Notes under the pieces: model-generated
Database searches by the model: none
Seen by the model: the letters and a program-made list of their open reading frames with translations, nothing else
What the model was told of the DNA's origin: nothing
Source: an uncultured Clostridia bacterium
Lineage (GTDB): Bacteria > Bacillota > Clostridia > Oscillospirales > CAG-272
Assembly (NCBI GenBank): GCA_904502015.1
Contig: CAJGEA010000064.1
Span: 1-9,584, forward strand
Direction of reading: 5' to 3'
Length of the DNA stretch: 9,584 nt
Position numbers and translations under genes: made by a program
Shown: positions 1 through 6,048 of the stretch, one piece after another
Layout: every line of letters begins with the position of its first letter
How positions within the stretch are numbered: the stretch's first letter is position 1

Positions 1-35
1 GTGCTGCCTGCACCCATAAACGTGATTTTTGCCAT
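1..35 (-). CDS. Family 4 glycosidase (alpha-galactosidase/alpha-glucosidase type), N-terminal fragment
   Basis: Reading leftwards from the ATG at 35, the first 12 codons give MAKITFMGAGST and run off the window. This matches the start of GH4 enzymes such as MelA, which begin KITFIGAGST: a first beta strand followed by the GxGS turn of the NAD-binding Rossmann fold. GH4 enzymes hydrolyse alpha-galactosides or alpha-glucosides in the cytoplasm using NAD and a divalent metal. Divergent orientation next to a sugar-importer operon fits that role. The start was chosen because family members start within a few residues of this strand; a weak GGGGGT lies 10 nt upstream. A GTG at 86 in the same frame, with AAAGGAG 5 nt before it, would add 17 residues. 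Only 12 residues are visible, so another Rossmann dehydrogenase is possible and substrate cannot be assigned. Confidence 0.6.
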   Translation of the reverse strand, partial: MAKITFMGAGS

Positions 36-108
36 TTGTTTGATTACCCCCGCGACGATGCACGGGCCACCCGTGGGATTTTGCACGGTGGCTCCTTTCG
101 GTGAAATT
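36..108 (-). promoter_or_regulatory. Leader of the divergent GH4 gene with a second possible start
   Basis: On the minus strand this segment holds AAAGGAG (98-92), then an in-frame GTG at 86 with no stop before the ATG at 35. It also contains the inverted repeat CACGGG/CCCGTG (61-66 and 70-75, 3-nt loop) and an alternative pairing GCCACC/GGTGGC (66-71 and 87-92) that touches the edge of the ribosome binding site. The two helices share bases 66 and 70-71 and cannot form together. Whether this is leader or coding sequence depends on which start is used. Confidence 0.45.
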
Positions 109-114
109 GGTTAT

Positions 115-143
115 AGTATATCGAAAATTGAGTCGGATGTCAA
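115..143 (-). promoter_or_regulatory. Sigma-A promoter of the divergent GH4 gene
   Basis: On the minus strand TTGACA (143-138) is a perfect -35 box. It is followed after exactly 17 bp by TATACT (120-115), a -10 box with one mismatch to TATAAT. Transcription should start near 108, about 10 nt before the AAAGGAG at 98-92. The surrounding DNA is very AT-rich. Confidence 0.75.
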
Positions 144-396
144 TAGAAAATGGGCAAAATGCAATATAAAAATGTAATATTTTTAAAAATTAAACAAATG
201 ATTTAAAAGTAAACGAAAACGAGAGATAGACAAAAGGGGATTGGGACGGCGCGACCGCAGTGATCTGAAAGTGCTGTTTCAAATTTGGATTTATCGGGGA
301 GGCGAGGAGAACGACTGTGCCCACACCCCCTCAAGAACCTTCAAAAATATTGCCAAAAGATATTGTCAAATATATATTTTTCAAGTTTTTTGAAGT

Positions 397-451
397 CCAG
401 AAACTTTTTTTCAAAAAAGTTTCTGGTGGGGTGCAGGGGTGAAACCCCTGC
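397..451. repeat. Pair of adjacent perfect inverted repeats
   Basis: CCAGAAACTTTTTT (397-410) and AAAAAAGTTTCTGG (413-426) form a perfect 14-bp inverted repeat around a 2-nt centre. Seven bases on, GCAGGGGT (433-440) and ACCCCTGC (444-451) form a second perfect 8-bp repeat around GAA. Neither is followed by a T-run on either strand, so they do not look like intrinsic terminators. The arrangement resembles dispersed intergenic palindromic elements, but copy number cannot be judged from one window. Confidence 0.6.
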
Positions 452-582
452 GAGACAAACCCCAATTTGATACCCGCATTCCCATCAGAGGAGATGGTTG
501 TCGCGAAACAACCGCTCCTGCCCCAAAGCCGTACCCCGAGTGCCTGTAAGCGCCGTTTGAAGGCGGACTTCGATCCGTGACG

Positions 583-622
583 ACGCGTGGACGCGTGGAC
601 GCGTGGACGCGTGGACGCGTGA
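583..622. repeat. Octamer tandem repeat (ACGCGTGG)x5
   Basis: Four perfect head-to-tail copies of ACGCGTGG (583-614) are followed by a fifth ending GA instead of GG (615-622). Each unit contains the palindrome ACGCGT. The repeat is not in a gene and is far more GC-rich than the DNA to its right. It could vary in copy number by slippage. Confidence 0.85.
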
Positions 623-760
623 ATGCGGGTGTTTATCCCGTTGGGGCTCGTCTGTTGAAAGGACACGCGAAAGAAACGAGGATGGAAAAGAATGGAAAAC
701 GAATGGATAAAACAAGATAAAATGGAAATAAAAGGGGAGTTCCGGGCGATGTTTTGAAAT

Positions 761-814
761 TTTGTGCAAATTGCGAGGGTGTAGAAAATCAATGTCGATT
801 TTTGTGCATTTTGC
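761..814 (+). repeat. 14-bp direct repeat, 40 bp apart
   Basis: TTTGTGCAAATTGC at 761-774 recurs as TTTGTGCATTTTGC at 801-814, with 12 of 14 bases identical and starts 40 bp apart. It could be a pair of binding sites or chance in AT-rich DNA. Confidence 0.35.
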
Positions 815-846
815 CATACCTGTCACGCGAACGCATGATGTTATAC

Positions 847-1071
847 TGTGAAAAACTTGTGAAGAACGTCCGCTGATCACTTGAACTTTGTAAATAATTT
901 GCGAACAAATCGAAAACAATGGCGAATATTTCGTGAACAAACAAGCATCGTTTACAGAAATTTGCACCGAAATTTACGCAAAATTCAAAATCCCCGTAGC
1001 GTGATGCGGTCATGTGACCGCGACACCTGACGTGAGATAAACCGCGCCACACCCGTGAACAAACCGTGAAC
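847..1071 (+). promoter_or_regulatory. Phased GTGAA-type direct repeats, possible regulator sites
   Basis: TGTGAAAAAC (847-856) and TGTGAAGAAC (858-867) start 11 bp apart. CCGTGAAC occurs at 1053-1060 and again at 1064-1071, also 11 bp apart. CGTGAACAAAC is found identically at 932-942 and 1054-1064, and a related GCGAACAAA at 901-909. The last pair ends 55 bp before the -35 box of the operon promoter. Tandem half-sites one helical turn apart are typical of response-regulator or other activator sites. No regulator gene is in the window, so the assignment is inference. Confidence 0.35.
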
Positions 1072-1126
1072 GAGAAGAAGTAGGCGTTTTTGCGCGCCTC
1101 TTATATGTATAAAAAAATCTCACCTC

Positions 1127-1155
1127 TTGACTTTTGTGGGGAATTGTGGTATGAT
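1127..1155 (+). promoter_or_regulatory. Sigma-A promoter of the transport operon
   Basis: TTGACT (1127-1132) and TATGAT (1150-1155) are separated by exactly 17 bp. TG at 1147-1148 one base before the -10 box makes it an extended -10 promoter. Transcription should start near 1162, leaving a leader of roughly 360 nt before the first gene. It is the best plus-strand promoter in the region and very likely drives the whole operon. Confidence 0.8.
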
Positions 1156-1161
1156 GTAACG

Positions 1162-1524
1162 GTCAAATTAGGGTGTTTTGCAAGGACCCCCGCCGAGATT
1201 TGACACGCTGACTTTCGGACAAATCGGCTTGCTGTGCCAGAAAGGGTGATGGGACGAAGCAATTTTCCGCAAGTGGGCGCTCAAACTCTCGCTCGCCTGC
1301 CTTTATGCGTCGCGCTGTTTTCGGCGTCTGGCTTCGCCATAGCCTCCCGTGCCAACCTCTGCACGGTCGGCGATGGACGTCCGACTGCCGGGAGGGCCGA
1401 AGCTGGCGGACGTGCAGGAGAGTCATCGGGGGCTATGCCGCGTTTGCGGTATGCCTGACGGCATGATACCCTGCGGGAAGCGGTCTTGGCCGCTGACCAA
1501 AAATCACACAGGAGGAAAAATTGA
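1162..1524 (+). ncRNA. Long structured 5' leader, unrecognised class
   Basis: This GC-rich leader lies between the promoter and the first gene. Strong helices include GTCAAAT/ATTTGAC (1162-1168 with 1198-1204), which competes with GATTTG/CAAATC (1197-1202 with 1220-1225). CCTCCCG/CGGGAGG (1343-1349 with 1389-1395) crosses ACGTCCG/CGGACGT (1377-1383 with 1407-1413), giving a possible pseudoknot. A 10-bp hairpin (1431-1441 with 1446-1455, one bulged base) competes with ATGCC/GGCAT (1451-1455 with 1460-1464). AGCGG/CCGCT (1479-1483 with 1490-1494) is the last hairpin before the ribosome binding site at 1510-1515. There is no terminator-like T-run, so any control would act on translation or RNA stability. 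I see no motif of a known riboswitch or T-box. Structure is read by eye and not folded. Confidence 0.5.
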
Positions 1525-4500
1525 ATGAGAGGAACGAAATTTAAGAGACTGGCGGCATTCCTGCTGAGCGCGTCTATGCTTCTTGGCAGCTTTGCGGTCG
1601 TCGCGTCTGCGGCAGAGCAGGATTCGTCCGGTGGTTCTATTACCGACGTGTCGCTGGAAGAGCTGAGAGAGCTGCTCAACGCAATTTCGTACGAAGAATA
1701 CGCCGAGGCGAACAAGGATGTCCCCCGCGGGACTGAGGCGGTTGATGTGCCCATCGCCGACTACGTCGCCGATGGCGAGGGCTTTGAGTACCGCACCGAG
1801 GGCGGCCGAGAGGCGCTCTATACGCCTCACAACGGATCGGTATCGTGGAAGGTGAACGTGCCTGCCACGGGCAAATACGCGATCAAGCTGGAGTACTACC
1901 CCAACCAGAACCGCTCGACCTCCATTGAGCGTATTCTGAAGATCAATGACAAGGTTCCCTTTGCCGAGGCACGGTTCCTGACCCTGCCCAAGCGTTGGGT
2001 CAACGACTACACCGACGCCGTTCTCACCCCCGGCGCCAAGCAGTCGGCAGAGGCACTGGCCGATCTCGCCAAGGAGGCGGGCTATAAGGACGTGCGCGTG
2101 GAGGACGGTAAGGTTTACATCGGCTTCCCTGATTATGTGACTCAGTCCATGTCGGAGTTCGCGGATGATTACCGCGTGCGCTTCTTCCAGACCGATATCA
2201 CGGACAACGAGATCCGTCCCACCGCCAAGGACGAGCCCGCGTGGATGACCTACTACCTGAAGGATTCCACCGGCTACTACATCGACAACTTTGAGTTCGT
2301 GCTGGAGGCCGGCGAGAACACCATCACGCTGGAGGGCCAGAACGAGCCCATGTCCATCGCGGCCATCACCCTGTATCCTCTGGAGGAAGTTGTTTCCTAT
2401 GAGGATTACGCTAAGAAGTATGAAAATGCGCCCGTCGGTCAGGACGTTATCAAGATCGAGGCTGAGCATTTCACAATCGCTTCCAACAAGACCATCTACG
2501 CGGTTGAGGACCGCGCCTGCGCGATCAACTCTCCCACCGACACCTCCTGCTCGCTGCTCAACACGGTGGGCGGTGAGAAGTGGGCAACCGCGGGCCAGTG
2601 GGTGGAGTACAGCTTCCAGGTCAGCACCAGCGGTATGTACGATATCGTATCTCGCTTCCGCCAGAACATTCTGGACGGTATGTATACCTGCCGCGCCATG
2701 TACCTGTATAGCGATGGCCTGGCAGCGGGTGCCGACGGCTACTACAACGGCGCGCCCTTCGCCGAGGCTCAGAAGCTGGTTTACGACTACGATGACAACT
2801 GGCAGGTTACCGCGCTGTCCGGCGGCGAGCAGGACGAGAACGGTAAGGACGCTACTTACGCCGTGTATTTTGAAAAGGACGTAACCTACACCGTCCGCTT
2901 CGAGGTTACTCTGGGCCGTATGGGCGATGTCGTCCGCCGCGTCGAGGCCGTTCTGAACGCAATCAACACGGCCTACCTTGATATTATTAAGCTCACGGGT
3001 ACCACCCCCGATAAGTACCGTGACTACGGCTTCTCTCAGGTTATGCCCGACACCATGAAGAGCATGGTTATCCAGTCCCGCGAGCTGACGGCTCTGGCAA
3101 AGGAGCTGACCGAACTTGCCGGCGAGAAGTCCTCCAACGTGGCAACGCTGGAGAAGGTGGCCCGCCTGCTTGAGGAGATGGGTACCGACGACGATGACGT
3201 CGCAAAGAACCTCTCTAACCTCAAGACCTACATCGGTACGATGGGTACCTTCCTGTCCGACGCGCAGACTCAGCCTCTGCAGCTGGACTACATTATGATC
3301 CAGCCCGTGGACTCCAAGCTGCCCAAGGCAACTCCCAATTTCTTCGAGTCCTTCATCCACGAGGTCAAGGGCTTCTTCCAGAGCTTCTTCCGTGATTATA
3401 ACAATCAGGGCGCGCTGGTAGAAACCGACGAGGATTCCACCGAGGTCTGGTTCGCTACCGCGCGTGACCAGTCGCAGGTTATCCGTAACCTTGTCAACAA
3501 CGACTTCACCCCCAACACCAACATCTCGGTTGATCTCAAGCTGATCGCCGGCGGTACCCTTCTGCCCTCCATTCTGGCAGGCTCGGGCCCTGACGTATAT
3601 CTCGGTATGGGCGCGGGTGAGGTTATCAACTACGCCATTCGTTCCGCAATCCTCTCCGTCGAGCATTTCGACGACTTTGAGGAGACCGCGGCCAACTTTA
3701 CCGACGCCGCTATGCTGGTGCTTGGTATTGAGGATGCCGACGAGCAGATGCACTACTACGGTCTGCCCGAGTCGCAGGGCTTCCCCATGATGTTCGTCCG
3801 CATCGACATTCTGGCAAACCTCGGCCTTGAGGTTCCCAAGACGTGGGATGATATCATGGCTTGCATCCCCACTCTGCAGGCCAACAACATGCAGATCGGT
3901 CTTTCCACAGACTATAAGATCTTCATGTACCAGATGGGCGGTGACCTGTTTGCCGACGACGGTATGCGCATCAATCTGGATTCCCAGCTCGGTCTGGCGG
4001 CCTTCGAGAAGACCTGTAACCTCTTCACCATGTATTCCTTCCCCTATAAGTACGACGCCGCTAACCGTTTCCGTACGGGTGAGATGCCCATTCTGCTGGG
4101 TGACTACACGGGTACGTACAACCAGCTCAAGGTTTTCGCGACCGAGATCGAGGGTAAGTGGTCCTTCATGCCTCTGCCCGGTGAGATCCAGGCTGACGGC
4201 TCCATCAACAACGTGTCCATCGCGGGTGTGGCCGCAACGGTTATGGTTAAGGGCTGTGAGGAAGATAAGCAGCAGTCCGCATGGGAGTTCATGAAGTGGT
4301 ACACCGGTGACAAGTGCCAGGTGGACTACTCCAACGAGATGGTTGCCATCCTCGGTCCCTCTGCAAAGCAGGCCGTCGCGCACAAGAACGCACTGGCCAG
4401 CCTGCCCTGGACCACCGCAGAGTACGAGCAGGTTCAGCTCCAGTTCAACAACCTTGCATCCGTGCCCAACTACCCCGGTGCGTACATCATTGACCGTTAT

Positions 4501-5037
4501 ACGGGATTCGCGTTCCTGAGCGCGTATAACGAGAAGGTCAACCCCTCGGATGCGATGCTCTCTCACATCAACGCCATCAACAAAGAGATCGAGCGTAAGC
4601 GTAACGAGTTCAATCTGGAAACGCTGTCCGACGGTGAGAACGATTACAAGGATCTGCTCACCAAGCGTCTGACTCAGATCGGTCAGATCGTTGGCTTCAT
4701 CCGCGACAACAGCGAGTACAAGTCGGAGTACGACGCGCTCCTCGCCCAGATCGAGGCAGCCATCATCAGTGACGACGCCGCCGAGCTTGCTGCCGCCGCT
4801 GAGGCCGTGAACGAGCTGCTCAAGACGTTGGATCCCGACGGCTCCATCTTTGCGGCCGACAGAACCGAGGTCATGGGCTACGATATGAGCGATACCTCGC
4901 TGACCAAGGCCCAGAAGAAGAAGCTGCGCAAGTGCTTCTCCTACGAGGTTTATAAGAACACCTCTAACCTTGTTACCCAGCTCAAGTGCGCTGAGGACTT
5001 CCTGTCCGACGCCGCACGTTTGACTCCTGTTAAATAA
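1525..5037 (+). CDS. Giant secreted ABC solute-binding protein with carbohydrate-binding-like domains
   Basis: This is the extracellular binding component of a carbohydrate ABC importer. The ATG follows AGGAGG (1510-1515) by 9 nt. Residues 1-29 are a Sec signal peptide ending VASA; there is no lipobox cysteine. Residues about 70-288 and 306-500 look like two beta-sandwich, carbohydrate-binding-like regions. The second begins with IEAE at 311-314, as in CBM6/35 domains, and each is preceded by an SYEEY/SYEDY segment (55-59, 291-295). A helical linker (about 508-590) leads to a family 1 solute-binding domain (about 640-1005) with YGLPESQG (745-752), PKTWDD (771-776) and AWEFMKWY (919-926). A charged, helical tail fills about 1006-1170. 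Typical sugar-binding proteins have 400-450 residues, but this long architecture recurs in Clostridia and Paenibacillus. It ends in tandem TAA codons. Function is confident, sugar unknown. Confidence 0.93.
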   Translation: MRGTKFKRLAAFLLSASMLLGSFAVVASAAEQDSSGGSITDVSLEELRELLNAISYEEYAEANKDVPRGTEAVDVPIADYVADGEGFEYRTEGGREALYTPHNGSVSWKVNVPATGKYAIKLEYYPNQNRSTSIERILKINDKVPFAEARFLTLPKRWVNDYTDAVLTPGAKQSAEALADLAKEAGYKDVRVEDGKVYIGFPDYVTQSMSEFADDYRVRFFQTDITDNEIRPTAKDEPAWMTYYLKDSTGYYIDNFEFVLEAGENTITLEGQNEPMSIAAITLYPLEEVVSYEDYAKKYENAPVGQDVIKIEAEHFTIASNKTIYAVEDRACAINSPTDTSCSLLNTVGGEKWATAGQWVEYSFQVSTSGMYDIVSRFRQNILDGMYTCRAMYLYSDGLAAGADGYYNGAPFAEAQKLVYDYDDNWQVTALSGGEQDENGKDATYAVYFEKDVTYTVRFEVTLGRMGDVVRRVEAVLNAINTAYLDIIKLTGTTPDKYRDYGFSQVMPDTMKSMVIQSRELTALAKELTELAGEKSSNVATLEKVARLLEEMGTDDDDVAKNLSNLKTYIGTMGTFLSDAQTQPLQLDYIMIQPVDSKLPKATPNFFESFIHEVKGFFQSFFRDYNNQGALVETDEDSTEVWFATARDQSQVIRNLVNNDFTPNTNISVDLKLIAGGTLLPSILAGSGPDVYLGMGAGEVINYAIRSAILSVEHFDDFEETAANFTDAAMLVLGIEDADEQMHYYGLPESQGFPMMFVRIDILANLGLEVPKTWDDIMACIPTLQANNMQIGLSTDYKIFMYQMGGDLFADDGMRINLDSQLGLAAFEKTCNLFTMYSFPYKYDAANRFRTGEMPILLGDYTGTYNQLKVFATEIEGKWSFMPLPGEIQADGSINNVSIAGVAATVMVKGCEEDKQQSAWEFMKWYTGDKCQVDYSNEMVAILGPSAKQAVAHKNALASLPWTTAEYEQVQLQFNNLASVPNYPGAYIIDRYTGFAFLSAYNEKVNPSDAMLSHINAINKEIERKRNEFNLETLSDGENDYKDLLTKRLTQIGQIVGFIRDNSEYKSEYDALLAQIEAAIISDDAAELAAAAEAVNELLKTLDPDGSIFAADRTEVMGYDMSDTSLTKAQKKKLRKCFSYEVYKNTSNLVTQLKCAEDFLSDAARLTPVK

Positions 5038-5093
5038 TAAGGAAGAAAACTGAGCGAACAGATTATTTCATTCTATAAAAGGAGAGAGAGTAA

Positions 5094-6038
5094 ATGGCTA
5101 CCGCTACCAAGAAAAAACAAGCCGCCTCGCGGGAGCTGACGATGACTCAGTGGAAGCTCAAAGAGATGAAGCAGAACTGGATCGCCTACGTTATGGTTGG
5201 TCCGTACATGTTGCTCTTCACCCTCTTTACCATCGTCCCCGTCGTCATGTCAATCCTCATCAGCTTCACAGACTTTAATATGTTGGAATTCCCCAACATT
5301 GTGTGGATGAAGAACTACGTGACCCTGTTCTTTGACGACGACATTTTCTTGACCGCCTGCAAGAACACCTTCATCTTCGCGGCGATCGTGGGTCCCGCAT
5401 CCTACATCATGTCCTTCCTTGTGGCGTGGTTCATCAACGAGCTGCCCCCCAAGGTGCGCGCGCTGGTCACGCTGATCTTCTACGCGCCCTCCATCTCGGG
5501 TCAGGTCTTCCTGATCTGGGGTACCCTGTTCTCGTCTGACTCTTACGGTTGGGCAAACGCCATCCTCATGGAGCTGGGTATCATTGATGCCGAGATCCTG
5601 TGGTTCCAGGATGCCCGCTACGTCATGCCGCTGTGTATCATCGTTTCTCTGTGGACGTCGCTCGGTACCTCCTTCCTGTCCTTTATCGCAGGTCTTCAGG
5701 GTATCGACCACTCCCTGTTTGAGGCGGGTGCCGTGGACGGCGTTAAGAACCGTTGGCAGGAGCTGTACTATATCACCCTGCCTTCCATGAAGCCCCAGTT
5801 GATGTTCGGCGCAATCATGTCCATCACGGGTTCGTTCGGCTTCGGCGGTATCGTTACCGCGCTGGCCGGCTTCCCCTCGGTTGACTACTGCGCACATACC
5901 ATCATGCACCATCTCGAAGACTACGGCGGACAGCGTTACGAGATCGGTTACTCGTCCGCTATCGCTACCATCCTTTTCTTGATCATGATTGGTGCCAACA
6001 TGCTGGTCAAGAGAATTATTTCTAAGCTCGGAACATGA
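5094..6038 (+). CDS. Carbohydrate ABC transporter permease, MalF/UgpA type
   Basis: One of two membrane subunits that form the sugar channel. The 314-residue protein has a basic N-terminal tail of about 28 residues and about six hydrophobic segments (roughly 30-57, 91-114, 122-145, 176-200, 233-258 and 286-308). The cytoplasmic EAA loop that docks on the ATPase is clear at 210-230 (EAGAVDG, then ITLP). The long WMKNYVTLFF-type segment after the first helix is typical of MalF-like subunits. The ATG follows AGGAG (5080-5084) by 9 nt. It lies 56 nt after the binding-protein gene; that gap has no visible hairpin, unlike many operons that attenuate between binding protein and permeases. The next gene starts 10 nt after the stop. 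Its sugar specificity cannot be read from sequence. Confidence 0.93.
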   Translation: MATATKKKQAASRELTMTQWKLKEMKQNWIAYVMVGPYMLLFTLFTIVPVVMSILISFTDFNMLEFPNIVWMKNYVTLFFDDDIFLTACKNTFIFAAIVGPASYIMSFLVAWFINELPPKVRALVTLIFYAPSISGQVFLIWGTLFSSDSYGWANAILMELGIIDAEILWFQDARYVMPLCIIVSLWTSLGTSFLSFIAGLQGIDHSLFEAGAVDGVKNRWQELYYITLPSMKPQLMFGAIMSITGSFGFGGIVTALAGFPSVDYCAHTIMHHLEDYGGQRYEIGYSSAIATILFLIMIGANMLVKRIISKLGT

Positions 6039-6048
6039 GGTACTTGAT

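Larger units (their letters stand above)
144..1126. other. Long intergenic region without a credible gene
   Basis: About 1 kb separates the two divergent promoters. Open frames here lack ribosome binding sites, have no recognisable protein features and overlap each other on both strands, so I call none. It holds an AT-rich stretch (about 150-240), inverted repeats (397-451; also GGTTGT/ACAACC at 496-501 and 508-513), an octamer tandem repeat (583-622) and several short direct repeats (761-1071). Base composition changes abruptly, from AT-rich (340-420) to GC-rich (515-625) and back, which suggests a patchwork of repeat-like insertions. Confidence 0.6.

Noticed and set aside
397..451. Intrinsic terminator
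   Set aside because: The stems are strong, but neither is followed by a T-run on either strand, and no gene ends nearby.
285..470. 61-codon plus-strand frame starting at a TTG
   Set aside because: No good start signal, and it translates through the inverted repeats; composition looks non-coding.
583..622. CRISPR array
   Set aside because: Units are 8 bp with no spacers; it is a simple tandem repeat.
331..1052. Overlapping minus-strand open frames in the intergenic region
   Set aside because: They overlap one another in different frames, run through the octamer repeat and palindromes, and lack ribosome binding sites and protein features.
1162..1240. T-box leader, because of AGGGTG near 1170
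   Set aside because: The conserved AGGGTGGNACCGCG is not completed, it sits at the wrong end of the leader, and there is no terminator hairpin with a T-run.
1234..1458. Possible leader ORF (GTG at 1234 or ATG at 1249)
   Set aside because: No properly spaced ribosome binding site, and it covers the helices of the leader. It contains a mildly hydrophobic stretch, so a regulatory leader peptide is not fully excluded.
1504..4566. 1020-codon open frame on the minus strand opposite the binding-protein gene
   Set aside because: It is the exact codon mirror of the real gene, open because TTA, CTA and TCA are avoided. It has no ribosome binding site, no recognisable domain and a composition rich in Val, Leu, Gly and His as expected of a mirror frame.
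5989..6048. Upstream ATG for the second permease
   Set aside because: It would overlap the first permease by 50 nt and add a cysteine- and glutamate-bearing tail unlike MalG N-termini; the ATG at 6049 has a well-spaced GAGG.
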